Source of the DNA: DASYDU01 sp050248495
Lineage (GTDB): Bacteria > Planctomycetota > Planctomycetia > Pirellulales > Lacipirellulaceae
Length of the DNA: 64,000 bases
Direction: 5' to 3'
NCBI GenBank assembly: GCA_050248495.1
Contig: JBFWSG010000006.1
Location: 1 to 64,000 of the forward strand
Part shown: piece by piece, positions 33,653 to 41,543 of the stretch
Layout of the letters: the number at the start of each line of letters is the position of its first letter
Position numbering within the stretch: the stretch's first letter is position 1
Notes under the pieces: generated by a model
The model's input: only the letters and a program-made list of their open reading frames with translations
What the model was told of the DNA's origin: nothing
The model's database searches: none
Made by a program: the position numbers and the translations under genes

Positions 33653-34684
33653 CTACGTTCCTCTGCCCAAGCGCCTTGTGCGGCCGAACTTCTTCGTCGC
33701 CGCTTCGACCCACGCGCGATTTTCAATGTACCACTTCACATTGCGTTCGAGTCCGTCGGCCAGGACAACGCGCGGGCTCCAACCGAGGCCGCGGATTTTC
33801 GTCGTGTCGAGCGCATAGCGCGTATCGTGGCCGGGGCGGTCGGCGACGTGCGTGATCAATTTCTCGCACTCAGGACCCACCAGTGCGCAGATCTGCCGAA
33901 CCAGCGCCTCGTTGGCGATCTCCACGCCGGTGGCGACGTTGTACGACTCCCCTGCCCTGCCCTGCCGGAGGACCTCGACGACCGCGCGGCACAGATCTTC
34001 GCCGAAGAGCCAGTCGCGCGTTTGCTCGCCGTTGCCATAGATGGGCAGCGGCTGGCCTTCGAGCGCGTTGAGGATCACGAGCGGTATCAATTTCTCCGGG
34101 AACTGAAACGGACCGTAGTTGTTCGACGGGTGCACCAAGAGCACCGGGAGGCCGTAGGTGCGGTGATACGAGCGCACGAAATGATCGGCGGCCGCTTTGG
34201 ACGCCGCGTAAGGCGAACTCGGATCGTAGGGCGATGATTCAGTCGCAAACGCGGGTGAGGCGATCGGCCCAAACACTTCGTCCGTCGAGATGTGGAGAAA
34301 TCGGAAGGCCTCCCGGTCCTCGGGCGCAAGTGCACGCCAATAGTGGAGCGACCGGTCGAGCAGCTGCCATGTGCCCGCGACGTTGGTCGAGACGAACGGC
34401 GATGCATCGTCGATCGATCGATCGACATGTGTCTCGGCCGCGTAATTGATGACTGCCTGCGGACGAAACTCCGCCAGCAGCGCGGCCACCCGCGACGCGT
34501 CGCCGATGTCGCCATGCCGGAACACGAGTCGCGCGTCGTCGGCCACGGCGGCGAGCGATTCGCGGCTGCCCGCGTAGGTGAGCTTGTCGAGAACGACGAC
34601 GCGACCGCCACCGGTTTCGAGCCAGTGGCGCACGAACCAGCTGCCGAGAAAGCCGGCGCCGCCAGTAACAATGATCGTTTCCAC
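33653..34684 (-). CDS. rfbB: dTDP-glucose 4,6-dehydratase
   Basis: RfbB (RmlB) dehydrates dTDP-glucose to the 4-keto-6-deoxy sugar used for rhamnose and other deoxysugars of surface polysaccharides. The protein is 343 residues, an extended short-chain dehydrogenase. The NAD-binding loop is VTGGAGFLGSWFVRHW; YAAETHVDRSIDDAS and the catalytic ISTDEVFG and YAASKAAADHFVRSY (YxxxK) follow. HPSNNYGPFQFPEKLIPLVI and GNGEQTRDWLFGED are classic RmlB blocks. The start is GTG at 34684; no ATG lies nearer to the first strand. No other rml gene is in the window. Confidence 0.93.
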   Translation of the reverse strand: METIIVTGGAGFLGSWFVRHWLETGGGRVVVLDKLTYAGSRESLAAVADDARLVFRHGDIGDASRVAALLAEFRPQAVINYAAETHVDRSIDDASPFVSTNVAGTWQLLDRSLHYWRALAPEDREAFRFLHISTDEVFGPIASPAFATESSPYDPSSPYAASKAAADHFVRSYHRTYGLPVLLVHPSNNYGPFQFPEKLIPLVILNALEGQPLPIYGNGEQTRDWLFGEDLCRAVVEVLRQGRAGESYNVATGVEIANEALVRQICALVGPECEKLITHVADRPGHDTRYALDTTKIRGLGWSPRVVLADGLERNVKWYIENRAWVEAATKKFGRTRRLGRGT

Positions 34685-34707
34685 TCGACGCGCTTGATAG
34701 ATAGTGC

Positions 34708-34785
34708 TAGTTGTTAGTGGTCAGTTGCCCGTTGCGTCCAGACAACTATCCACTATCCACGGACAACCGACAACTGACAACTCAC
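34708..34785. repeat. Heptamer hairpin, GACAACT family
   Basis: The right arm (34741-34785) is in-register heptamers: GACAACT, ATCCACT, ATCCACG, GACAACC, GACAACT, GACAACT. The left arm (34708-34739) is the inverse (TAGTTGTTAGTGGTCAGTTG...). It lies in the divergent gap between rfbB and the oxidase gene. The right arm ends 10 bases before the oxidase ATG, with no Shine-Dalgarno sequence between. Confidence 0.85.
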
Positions 34786-34795
34786 GAACCTTGCC

Positions 34796-35923
34796 ATGCA
34801 AACATACGACGTAATCGTGCTGGGAGCCGGCGGCGTGGGGAGTGCCGCGTTGTACGAGCTGTCGCGCCGCGGGGTGCGGGCGCTGGCGATCGACCGCTTC
34901 CGTCCGCCGCACGACCGCGGCAGCACGCATGGCCAGACCCGCGTGATCCGCATGGCCTACTTCGAGCACCCGGATTACGTGCCGCTGTTGCGGGAAAGCT
35001 ACAGTCTGTGGCGCGAGTTGGAGGCGGCCACCGGCCGCGTGCTGTTCCACGAAACGGGTTTGCTGGAAGTGGGGCCGGCGGACGGCTGCGTGGTGCCGGG
35101 CGTGCTGCGCGCGGCTGCACAGCATGGCCTGGAAATCGAAGAGCTGACCGCTGCGGAAATCGCGCGTCGTTGGCCCGGTTTGCGTGTGCCCGACGAACTA
35201 GCGGGCGTGTTCGAGCGAAATGCCGGCTACTTGCTCGTGGAGGATTGCGTCGCGACGCAGTTGGCGGCGGCGCAGGCCAGCGGCGCGGAACTGCATACCG
35301 ATACGGTCGTCGAGAGTTGGTCGGCCGCCGGCGACGTCGTTCGCGTGAAGACGAGCGCCGGCGAATTTGCCGCGGCGAAATTGATCATTGCGGCGGGCGC
35401 CTGGGCGGACGGCGCTGTTGGCCGCGGGTTGCCGAAGCTGGAGGTCAGGCGGAAGTCGCTGTTCTGGTTCGAGTCGCCCTCTGCGACGTACGACGCGAAC
35501 GCCGGATTCCCCGTCTATTTGTTCGAGCTTCCCACGGGAGTGTTCTATGGATTTCCGCGGCTCGACGGCAAGAGCATGAAAGTGGCCGAACACAGCGGCG
35601 GCATAAGAGTAGATGACCCCGCTCGCGTCGACCGCAACATCGACCAGAACGAGCGGCAACGCGTCGAAGGATTCCTCGCGAGTCACTTGCCAGCGGTTTC
35701 GCAACGCGTCGTCGACCACGCGGTTTGCCTCTACACCATGTCGCCGGACGAACATTTCCTCGTCGACCGAGATCCGACTCATCCGAACGTCGTGTTCGCC
35801 GCCGGTTTGTCGGGGCACGGTTTCAAATTCACGCCAGTGCTGGGACAGGCTGTAGTGGATCTGGCACTCGACGGCAACTCGCAGCTGCCGATCGATTTTC
35901 TCTCGCTGCGGCGATTTTCTTGA
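34796..35923 (+). CDS. solA: FAD-dependent N-methyl amino acid oxidase (SolA/monomeric sarcosine oxidase family)
   Basis: A 375-residue flavoenzyme that oxidises N-methyl groups of amino acids such as sarcosine or N-methyltryptophan, producing formaldehyde and H2O2. The FAD-binding N-terminus is YDVIVLGAGGVGSAALYELS, followed by RGSTHGQTRVIRMAYFEHPD, a family signature. The Cys in DHAVCLYTMSPDEHFLVDRD matches the Cys that covalently binds FAD. The FAD second loop is AAGLSGHGFKFTPVLGQAVV. Length and motifs fit SolA/MSOX well; which substrate is used is open. Confidence 0.88.
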   Translation: MQTYDVIVLGAGGVGSAALYELSRRGVRALAIDRFRPPHDRGSTHGQTRVIRMAYFEHPDYVPLLRESYSLWRELEAATGRVLFHETGLLEVGPADGCVVPGVLRAAAQHGLEIEELTAAEIARRWPGLRVPDELAGVFERNAGYLLVEDCVATQLAAAQASGAELHTDTVVESWSAAGDVVRVKTSAGEFAAAKLIIAAGAWADGAVGRGLPKLEVRRKSLFWFESPSATYDANAGFPVYLFELPTGVFYGFPRLDGKSMKVAEHSGGIRVDDPARVDRNIDQNERQRVEGFLASHLPAVSQRVVDHAVCLYTMSPDEHFLVDRDPTHPNVVFAAGLSGHGFKFTPVLGQAVVDLALDGNSQLPIDFLSLRRFS

Positions 35924-36047
35924 CGCTCCGCCGCTGCCCGCTGCGGACGACCGCGCAGCAGCCCCGAATTGAAACGTATATTTCCATGGCACTCGGCAGG
36001 TTGGGTTGGCGTGGAGTACGAGAGGCGAGAATTTCGGGGAGCGTTCG

Positions 36048-36545
36048 ATGGACCAGCGAAATAGGTTGCTAGTTCGGGCGGTGGCACTGGTTATTTTTCT
36101 GGCGGCAGCCAGTTCAATATCCTGCGCAGCCGACGGTGTGCCGTGGCCGGCGGACCAGACGTTTTCGATTCCGCTGCAACTCGATTCCGGCGGACAACCG
36201 CTCGACGCCGGCTCGCATCGCTACACGCTCACGTTCGCCCCGCACGGCTTGCCGCCGGCCGATTTATCCTGGTCGCTGACGATGTATGACCTGCCGCAAC
36301 AAGAGCTCGTGACAAACCTGTTTGGACGTCATGCCATCACTTCGCAGATACTCCATAGTCTCGCGCGCAATGCCGACGGCAGCATCACGATTTACATACA
36401 GAAGCGTCCGCCCGGCGGCCGGAAGGACGCCAATTGGTTGCCCGCTCCGGCTGGTCCATTCATGATGCTGCTGCGGCTCGAGGGGCCGGAACAAGCCGCG
36501 CTCGATGGAGCCTGGGAAGCGCCGCCGGTGGAGCGGGTGGAATAG
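36048..36545 (+). CDS. DUF1214 domain secreted protein
   Basis: A 165-residue protein with a signal peptide (about residues 1-27: RAVALVIFLAAASSISCAA) starting at the ATG at 36048. The body is a single DUF1214 domain: HRYTLTFAPHGLPPADLSWS, LTMYDLPQQELV, NADGSITIYIQKRPPGGRKD and ANWLPAPAGPFMMLLRLEGP, the last being the family's best motif. Most relatives carry an N-terminal DUF1254 domain as well; it is absent here. The function is unknown. It faces the HTH gene, with a hairpin between. Confidence 0.82.
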   Translation: MDQRNRLLVRAVALVIFLAAASSISCAADGVPWPADQTFSIPLQLDSGGQPLDAGSHRYTLTFAPHGLPPADLSWSLTMYDLPQQELVTNLFGRHAITSQILHSLARNADGSITIYIQKRPPGGRKDANWLPAPAGPFMMLLRLEGPEQAALDGAWEAPPVERVE

Positions 36546-36571
36546 TCGTCGATTGCCAGTGCAAGAAAAAA

Positions 36572-36619
36572 TCAGCCCCGGGCGTTCGACGGCTCAACCG
36601 TCGAATCACCCGCGGCTGA
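36572..36619. terminator. Bidirectional Rho-independent terminator
   Basis: A long imperfect stem (TCAGCCCCGGGCGTTCGACG near 36572-36591 pairing with CGTCGAATCACCCGCGGCTGA at 36599-36619) with a short loop. A-rich sequence (AAAAAA) lies before it and TATTTT after it. It sits between the convergent DUF1214 gene and the HTH gene. Confidence 0.8.
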
Positions 36620-36647
36620 CTATTTTGAGGAAGACGCGTTCTGTCTT

Positions 36648-37133
36648 TTATTTTGCCCGGCGCGGGCGGCCGCGTTTGGCGGCGGGCTTTTTCGCCGGGG
36701 CGGATGTCGCCAACTTCGCCAGCGCTTCGCGCTTGCCGAGACCCCGAATTGCCAACAGGGCCGAAAACTGTTCGCGGCGGGGACGCGATTTGTTGTGCTC
36801 CCAGTTGTAAATCGTCAGCGGCGAGACGCCGATCAGTTTGGCGTAATCGGCCGCCGACAGACCGGTGCGACGCCGCTGGGCACGCACGCTGCGTGCGGAG
36901 AAGCGCGAGTCGCCAAGCGGATCGGAGGCGGCGGCCGGCGCATCGTTCCCCTTGCGGGCCTGGCTCTCTAAGAGGGCAATCTTTCGCTGCTGCGCCTTCT
37001 GCTCGCGCTTCAGACGTGCAATCTCACGGCGGTACAGGGCCACGGCACGGGAAGTCTTTCCAGTCTGAGCGCGAATTTCTTTCCGCGCGAGTCGGCGAAT
37101 TTCATCTTTTAGTGCGATTGCCAGCGTCGTCAT
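36648..37133 (-). CDS. XRE-type HTH protein with AT-hook tail
   Basis: A 161-residue protein read from the ATG at 37133, which has GGAGA upstream. Residues 1-68 form a coiled-coil/helical region (LKDEIRRLARKEIRAQ, REIARLKREQKAQQRKIALL). The HTH domain is at about residues 89-140 (RRRTGLSAADYAKLIGVSPL, TIYNWEHNKSRPRREQFSAL). The last 20 residues are basic and include RGRPRRAK, an AT-hook-like motif. It is likely a DNA-binding regulator or nucleoid-type protein; its targets are unknown. Confidence 0.8.
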   Translation of the reverse strand: MTTLAIALKDEIRRLARKEIRAQTGKTSRAVALYRREIARLKREQKAQQRKIALLESQARKGNDAPAAASDPLGDSRFSARSVRAQRRRTGLSAADYAKLIGVSPLTIYNWEHNKSRPRREQFSALLAIRGLGKREALAKLATSAPAKKPAAKRGRPRRAK

Positions 37134-37486
37134 CAAGGTCTCCGTCGAAATTTCTAACCGTGTATATAGGCTAAGTGGACAATTGGGGGCGGTTTTGCTC
37201 ACGATAATAGTCTGGCGACTTCCGCTTGGCGACCGCCTCATAGGGGGGCCGCGATTTCGTCGCGGGAGACTGATGAGCGTTGGCGGACTGGGCTAGCCGG
37301 AATCGAAATTGCACAGCTGTCTGCCTGGCGGCAAGTCGCCAGCGATCCGCTGGTCCAATTCATTTTCGGCGCAAATGGCGGAAACGGGCTAGAATTTAGT
37401 CCGTCAACTGGCGGCCGGAATTTGCCAACCTGGTCGCCGCGGAATTAAAGCGAAATAGTTTGCGCGGCCGGAGAGAGAGGTTTTCA
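37134..37486. other. Divergent intergenic region
   Basis: This 353-base spacer separates the HTH gene (minus) from the M14 peptidase (plus). It contains a TAGAAT box at about 37390-37395 (gctagaatttag) that could be the -10 of the peptidase promoter, without a good -35. Just before the peptidase is the purine run GAGAGAGAGG at 37471-37480, the ribosome-binding site. No gene is seen. Confidence 0.45.
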
Positions 37487-39103
37487 TTGTCTCGCGTCGC
37501 AATTGATTCATTTCAACATGTAGCATCTCGCCGCGCGAAGATTCACAAATTGATTTCGCCGTGCGGACTGATCGGAGTGGTGCTCGCCTGGGGAGCCGCG
37601 TTTTCGCTCGCCGCGGAAGTAGCCCTGCCCACGCCGATCGAGCAGTCGAATTACAGCCGCGCTAGTTCTGGGGCCGAAGTTTCCGCCTATCTGACGGTCC
37701 TCGCCGCAGCCTATCCACAAGCGCGGGTCGAAACGATCGGGGCCTCCGTGCTCGGCCGGCCGCTGGAAGCGCTCGTGCTGACGGATTTTCCCGCTGCCAA
37801 ATCAGCGCCGAGTGAACGCCTCACCGTCGAGATCATCGGCTCGCAGCACGGGATGGAAGGCGCGGGGACCGAAACGCTGCTGTTCATCGCCCGCGAGCTG
37901 CTAGCCGGCGATCTGCAGCACGTGCTCGCCGACGTCGACGTTGTGCTCGTGCCCAACTCGAATCCCGATGGTTTTGAAGTCAACCAGCGGGTGAATGCCA
38001 ACGGCGTGAATCTCAACACCGACTTTGTCGCGCTCACGCAGCCCGAGAGCGTGGCGCTCGTGAAATCGCTCGATCGCTACGAGCCGGAAGTCGTGCTCGA
38101 CGTCCACGAGTCGGCCATCCTTAAGAAGAAGTCGCTCGCGCTCGAAGGTTACCTGACCAACTTCCTGGCCCAGTTCGAGATTGCCAACAATCCGAACATT
38201 AGCCGCGAGCTCCGCGATTTCGCACTGAACGAAGTGCTGACGCCGTGGATAGCCGGTGTCGATGCCGCGGGTTTCAACGCCCATCGCTATTTCGGCGAGA
38301 TTCGCAGCAGCCGGCAGCCGGTCACCAACGGCGGCCTGTTGTTGCAGAATTTCCGTAACCGCGCCGGCATCGAGGGGCGGTTGTCGTTCCTGATGGAGAC
38401 GCGGCTCGATCCGAAAGTGGGCGACTACCCCACTTACCGCAATTTGGGAGCTCGCGTTGCACGCCAACGAATCAGCATCGAGCGGTTCCTACAGGTGGTG
38501 CACCAGCGGCGGGATGAGATTCTAGCCGCGCTTGCCGGCGCGCAGCAGCGCGCCAATCGCGAGCCTTTGGCCCTCGACGTGCGGTACGTGGCCGACAAGG
38601 CCGATCCGCCGGTGGCCATCGACTTGCGGCGGATCAACGACGGCGAACTTGAGCGGATCGAATTTGTCGACTCGCGGACCGTGGCCACGCGAGCCCCGCT
38701 ACGGCTGCCGGCAGGGTACGTGGTTCGCGCGCACCAAACGGAAATCGCCGAGGTCCTGGATCGTCAGGGCATCCACTACGAACGCCTCGAATCGCCGCGG
38801 AAGATGAGCGGCGTCGCGTTCGATGTGCGGCCAGGCAAGGTGAGATTTCAAGTGGCTGCTCTCGCCCAGCCCGATGCCGCGACCATTGCCGCCACGAACC
38901 AGGCACTCGATCGCGTCCAGGAACGAAGCGCGCGAATCGAATCGGTCGCCGGCGATCTATGGATTGATCTCGACCAGCCGCGGGGCCGGTTTGCCGCCCT
39001 GATCTTCGAGCCGCGATCCGGCAGCAGCCTGTACCGCTCTGCCGCGTATCAGCACCTTGTCGGACCTGGCGAGACCTTGCCGGTGGTCCGCATTCCGCGC
39101 TAG
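37487..39103 (+). CDS. Secreted M14-family zinc carboxypeptidase
   Basis: A protein of about 538 residues. It probably starts at TTG 37487, six bases after GAGAGAGAGG, with a signal or anchor segment at about residues 23-43 (LISPCGLIGVVLAWGAAFSL). The peptidase domain (about 55-340) has the metal pair in GSQHGMEGAGTET (HxxE), a third ligand His in DVHES and the catalytic Glu in SFLMETRLD. The last 190 residues form a separate domain without zinc motifs. M14 enzymes cleave C-terminal residues from proteins or, in some bacteria, peptidoglycan peptides; the substrate is unclear. Confidence 0.82.
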   Translation: MSRVAIDSFQHVASRRAKIHKLISPCGLIGVVLAWGAAFSLAAEVALPTPIEQSNYSRASSGAEVSAYLTVLAAAYPQARVETIGASVLGRPLEALVLTDFPAAKSAPSERLTVEIIGSQHGMEGAGTETLLFIARELLAGDLQHVLADVDVVLVPNSNPDGFEVNQRVNANGVNLNTDFVALTQPESVALVKSLDRYEPEVVLDVHESAILKKKSLALEGYLTNFLAQFEIANNPNISRELRDFALNEVLTPWIAGVDAAGFNAHRYFGEIRSSRQPVTNGGLLLQNFRNRAGIEGRLSFLMETRLDPKVGDYPTYRNLGARVARQRISIERFLQVVHQRRDEILAALAGAQQRANREPLALDVRYVADKADPPVAIDLRRINDGELERIEFVDSRTVATRAPLRLPAGYVVRAHQTEIAEVLDRQGIHYERLESPRKMSGVAFDVRPGKVRFQVAALAQPDAATIAATNQALDRVQERSARIESVAGDLWIDLDQPRGRFAALIFEPRSGSSLYRSAAYQHLVGPGETLPVVRIPR

Positions 39104-39266
39104 TCGCCAATTCCTGGCTGCCGGCGGCGAAATACGTGCGCAGGCGATTTTTCGGCCGCTATCCAAGCTTTTGCGACCCCAGCCGTAAGCTAGAATTTCG
39201 GGAGCGGCCGCCGGATTGGGGGCGGCCGGCGTCTCACTTTGGGGCCGTTCCGCGGGAGGAGATCAC

Positions 39267-39902
39267 ATGTTCCAGCGTATTGCCACCGGTTGGGAATTGA
39301 TGAAGCAGAGCTTCGGCGTGTTGCGGCACGACAAGGAGCTGGTGCTGTTTCCGGTGATGAGCGGCTTCGCCTGCCTGCTGGTGCTGCTCAGCTTTGCCGT
39401 ACCGCTGTGGAGCATGCCCTGGTTTCGTCACGCCGTCGAAAATAACGAAGTGAAGCAGAACCCCGTGATGTGGGCCCTGTTGTTCGCGTTCTATGTGGTC
39501 AACTACTTCGTCATCGTGTTCTTCAATGCCGCCCTCGTCAGCTGCGCTTTGAAACGGCTCTCCGGCGGCGATCCGACGATCGGATATGGCATCCGCGAAG
39601 CGATGAGCCGCTTGCCGCAGATTGCCGCTTGGGCGCTGGTGAGCGGCACAGTCGGCTTCCTGCTCAAGGCGATCGAATCGAAGAATGAACGGCTCGGAAG
39701 CTTTGTGGCATCGCTGTTGGGCGCCGCTTGGGCCATTGCCACCTACTTTGTTGTGCCGGTGTTGGTGGTCGAGAAGGTCGGTCCCTGGGAAGCCCTGAAG
39801 CGTTCCACTTCACTGATCCGCCGCACTTGGGGCGAGGCGCTGGTCGGCAACATGGGCATCGGACTGATCATCTTCGCCGCCACGCTTGAGGCATCGCCAT
39901 GA
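39267..39902 (+). CDS. DUF6159 membrane protein, N-terminal part (frame interrupted)
   Basis: A 211-residue protein with five hydrophobic segments (about residues 27-47, 67-90, 115-135, 145-165 and 195-210). The motif WELMKQSFGVLRHDKELVLF is the family start. Y-V-V-N-YF in segment 2 and WGEALVGNMGIGLIIFAATL near the end are typical. Known relatives continue for about 70 more residues. Here the frame ends at TGA 39900-39902 inside the last helix, while the expected continuation is open in another frame from 39899. It is probably a broken gene or a sequencing error, unless the two halves really are separate proteins. Confidence 0.7.
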   Translation: MFQRIATGWELMKQSFGVLRHDKELVLFPVMSGFACLLVLLSFAVPLWSMPWFRHAVENNEVKQNPVMWALLFAFYVVNYFVIVFFNAALVSCALKRLSGGDPTIGYGIREAMSRLPQIAAWALVSGTVGFLLKAIESKNERLGSFVASLLGAAWAIATYFVVPVLVVEKVGPWEALKRSTSLIRRTWGEALVGNMGIGLIIFAATLEASP

Positions 39903-40120
39903 TCGTGCTCGGCATCGTGGTGGCAGCCGTCACAAACCAGATGTTCTGGACGATCGTCGGCGTGGTAGCCGGGGCGATCTGGATTGTCCTGGCTTCACTA
40001 GTGTCGGCCGCAGCACAGTCAGTGCTGCTCACGGCGCTCTACCTGTACGCGTCCGAAGGCACCGCCCCATCGCAGTTCGACGCCGGGTTGCTGCAGAACG
40101 CGTTTGGGAAGAAGTCCTAA
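39899..40120 (+). pseudogene. DUF6159 membrane protein, C-terminal part (shifted frame)
   Basis: Seventy-three residues whose sequence (MIVLGIVVAAVTNQMFWTIV, WIVLASLVSAAAQSVLLTAL, YLYASEGTAPSQFDAGLLQN) is the normal C-terminal end of DUF6159 proteins. It overlaps the previous stop as ATGA. That would also allow coupled translation, so an alternative is two proteins made from one operon. No slippery heptamer for programmed frameshifting was seen near 39885-39900. Confidence 0.65.
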
Positions 40121-40143
40121 GGTTTGTCTGACAATCAACAGCA

Positions 40144-40476
40144 ATGAAGCTGCCGAATGGACATCAGGCAATTGTCGAACTCGAGAAGCTAGTCGACTAT
40201 TGCTTGAACGTCGATCACCCTCGGGGAAAGCACAAGGCGAAAGTTTTCAAAGCCTCCTGCGGTCTGACGGCCGAACACGCCGAATGGATGCGAGATCAGC
40301 TGTTGCAAGCCGCCGCAAATGATGACGCGTCATCTGGTAAGCAATATGCCTTCGGCCAGCGTTACGTGATAGAATGCAATCTGGAGGGGCCAGTCGGAAA
40401 AGCTAGAGTCGTCACGGCCTGGATAGTGCGTGATGGCGAAGACTTTCCGCGATTTGTAAGTGCCTATGTAAAATAG
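40144..40476 (+). CDS. DUF6883 protein
   Basis: A 110-residue protein that I place in DUF6883: MKLPNGHQAIVELEKLVDYC, LNVDHPRGKHKAKVFKASCG and GLTAEHAEWMRDQLLQAAAN; then YGQRYVIECNLEGPVGKARV-type strands and a C-terminal TAWIVRDGEDFPRFVSAYV. It starts 23 bases after the split DUF6159 gene and 10 bases before a DUF4926 gene. I recall the two domains often adjacent in bacterial genomes. Such pairs look like toxin-antitoxin modules, with the conserved Arg/Lys-His (RGKHK) as possible active residues, but no activity is known to me. Confidence 0.65.
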   Translation: MKLPNGHQAIVELEKLVDYCLNVDHPRGKHKAKVFKASCGLTAEHAEWMRDQLLQAAANDDASSGKQYAFGQRYVIECNLEGPVGKARVVTAWIVRDGEDFPRFVSAYVK

Positions 40477-40486
40477 ATGCCGGTAA

Positions 40487-40705
40487 ATGACTCAACGAGT
40501 TGCAAAACTTGACGTCGTCGCGCTCACGCAAGACTTGCCCGCCGAAGGGTTGGTGCGAGGACAGGTGGGATCCGTTGTCGAGATCCTTGCGCCCGATGTA
40601 TTCGAGGTCGAATTCTCCGACGACTCCGGGCGCACTTACGCCCAGCTGCCGCTGAAAACCGAGCAACTTCTAGTGTTGCATACGGCACCTGTGCCGGCTG
40701 CGTGA
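40487..40705 (+). CDS. DUF4926 protein
   Basis: A 72-residue protein of the DUF4926 type: KLDVVALTQDLPAEGLVRGQ, VGSVVEILAPDVFEVEFSDD and TYAQLPLKTEQLLVLH. It is an SH3-like beta fold with a conserved G-x-V-G-x-V/I-V turn. It follows the DUF6883 gene by 10 bases on the same strand. DUF4926 proteins are usually small partners of another gene; an antitoxin or regulator role is inferred, not known. It converges with the RimB-type gene, with 10 bases between stops. Confidence 0.68.
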   Translation: MTQRVAKLDVVALTQDLPAEGLVRGQVGSVVEILAPDVFEVEFSDDSGRTYAQLPLKTEQLLVLHTAPVPAA

Positions 40706-40715
40706 ATCGCAGACT

Positions 40716-41261
40716 TCATTTGCAGTCCGGATCCCGCAAGTATTTCTTGCTGGGGTCGACCAGGAATTTGCCGGTGTTGAGCAGGTTGCGTCCAATCAGC
40801 ATCGGATAAAGGAACTCGCCGCGGTCGTTGAGGTTGACGCGGCCGACGAGTTTCTTGCCGCCGATGCAGACGTCGAGCCGCACGATCGGCCGGCGGCTCC
40901 GCTCGCTGCTGTTCATCACCTTGATGTTGGCCCAGCCGACTACGTCGCGCCACAGCGGCTTCGCTTTGCCGTCGCCGTCTGTGATCTCGAAATGGACCTG
41001 TTCACCCTGGTCCGTCTTTTTGATTTCCAGAATCTTGGCGTGGACCGACGAGACGCCGGCGCCGGTGTCGATGCGGGCCTTGAGCTTTACGTCGACGTCA
41101 CGCAGGACTACGTATTCAATGCGGCCGAGGATCACCCGCGGCTTCTTCGCCGACTTCTTCTCTTTAGCGCTTTCCGTCTTTGATTCCGCGGGAGGAGTTG
41201 CTGGTTCAGCGGCCGCAGCGGCAATTGCAATCAAGCACAGCAGCAAGCATAGATATCGCAT
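40716..41261 (-). CDS. RimB-type retropepsin-like protease (ATP-dependent zinc protease family)
   Basis: A 181-residue protein with a signal peptide (about 1-19: MRYLCLLLCLIAIAAAAA) and a Lys/Glu-rich linker. The protease domain (about 40-181) has the family's strand VILGRIEYVVLRDVDVKLKA followed by RIDTGAGVSSVHA, where the DTGA motif is the aspartic active site. VKVMNS-like, PIVRLDVCIGGKKLVGRVNL and YPMLIGRNLL follow. Members are annotated as zinc proteases but resemble retropepsins (family knowledge). The exported form suggests action in the cell envelope. The gene reads toward the DUF4926 gene. Confidence 0.82.
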   Translation of the reverse strand: MRYLCLLLCLIAIAAAAAEPATPPAESKTESAKEKKSAKKPRVILGRIEYVVLRDVDVKLKARIDTGAGVSSVHAKILEIKKTDQGEQVHFEITDGDGKAKPLWRDVVGWANIKVMNSSERSRRPIVRLDVCIGGKKLVGRVNLNDRGEFLYPMLIGRNLLNTGKFLVDPSKKYLRDPDCK

Positions 41262-41543
41262 GGTTCGATCGTTCTCGTGTTCCGCCCGTTGCAGTTCGGC
41301 AAAATCAATGACGCCGGAGCATCGGCTTGGGGTGGCACGCCAGGAGCTTTCAGCGACGGGCGTGGCTGCACTACGATACCGGCCACCACGCCCTTCGGCG
41401 GAGCCTCAGGGACGTGCCACCCGAAATCAGCTGGCGTCTTGAATTGTATCACTCCTGACGGCATGCCGCTTCCGCGCAGCAAAGCAGCCACCCGCGCCAA
41501 AGCGCGGGTGGCTGCAACAGAAATCAACTGCAATTCGCTGGCC
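41262..41543. repeat. Intergenic region with two inverted repeats
   Basis: Two elements lie between the RimB-type gene and the pseudo-receiver gene, both on minus. First, GGGGTGGCACG near 41329-41339 and CGTGCCACCC at 41413-41422 form an inverted repeat with about 75 bases between. Second, a perfect 14-base-pair hairpin with loop CAAA occupies 41484-41497 and 41502-41515 (GCAGCCACCCGCGC with GCGCGGGTGGCTGC). The second could terminate the receiver gene, although only a short T-run (TTT) follows on the minus strand. Confidence 0.75.
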
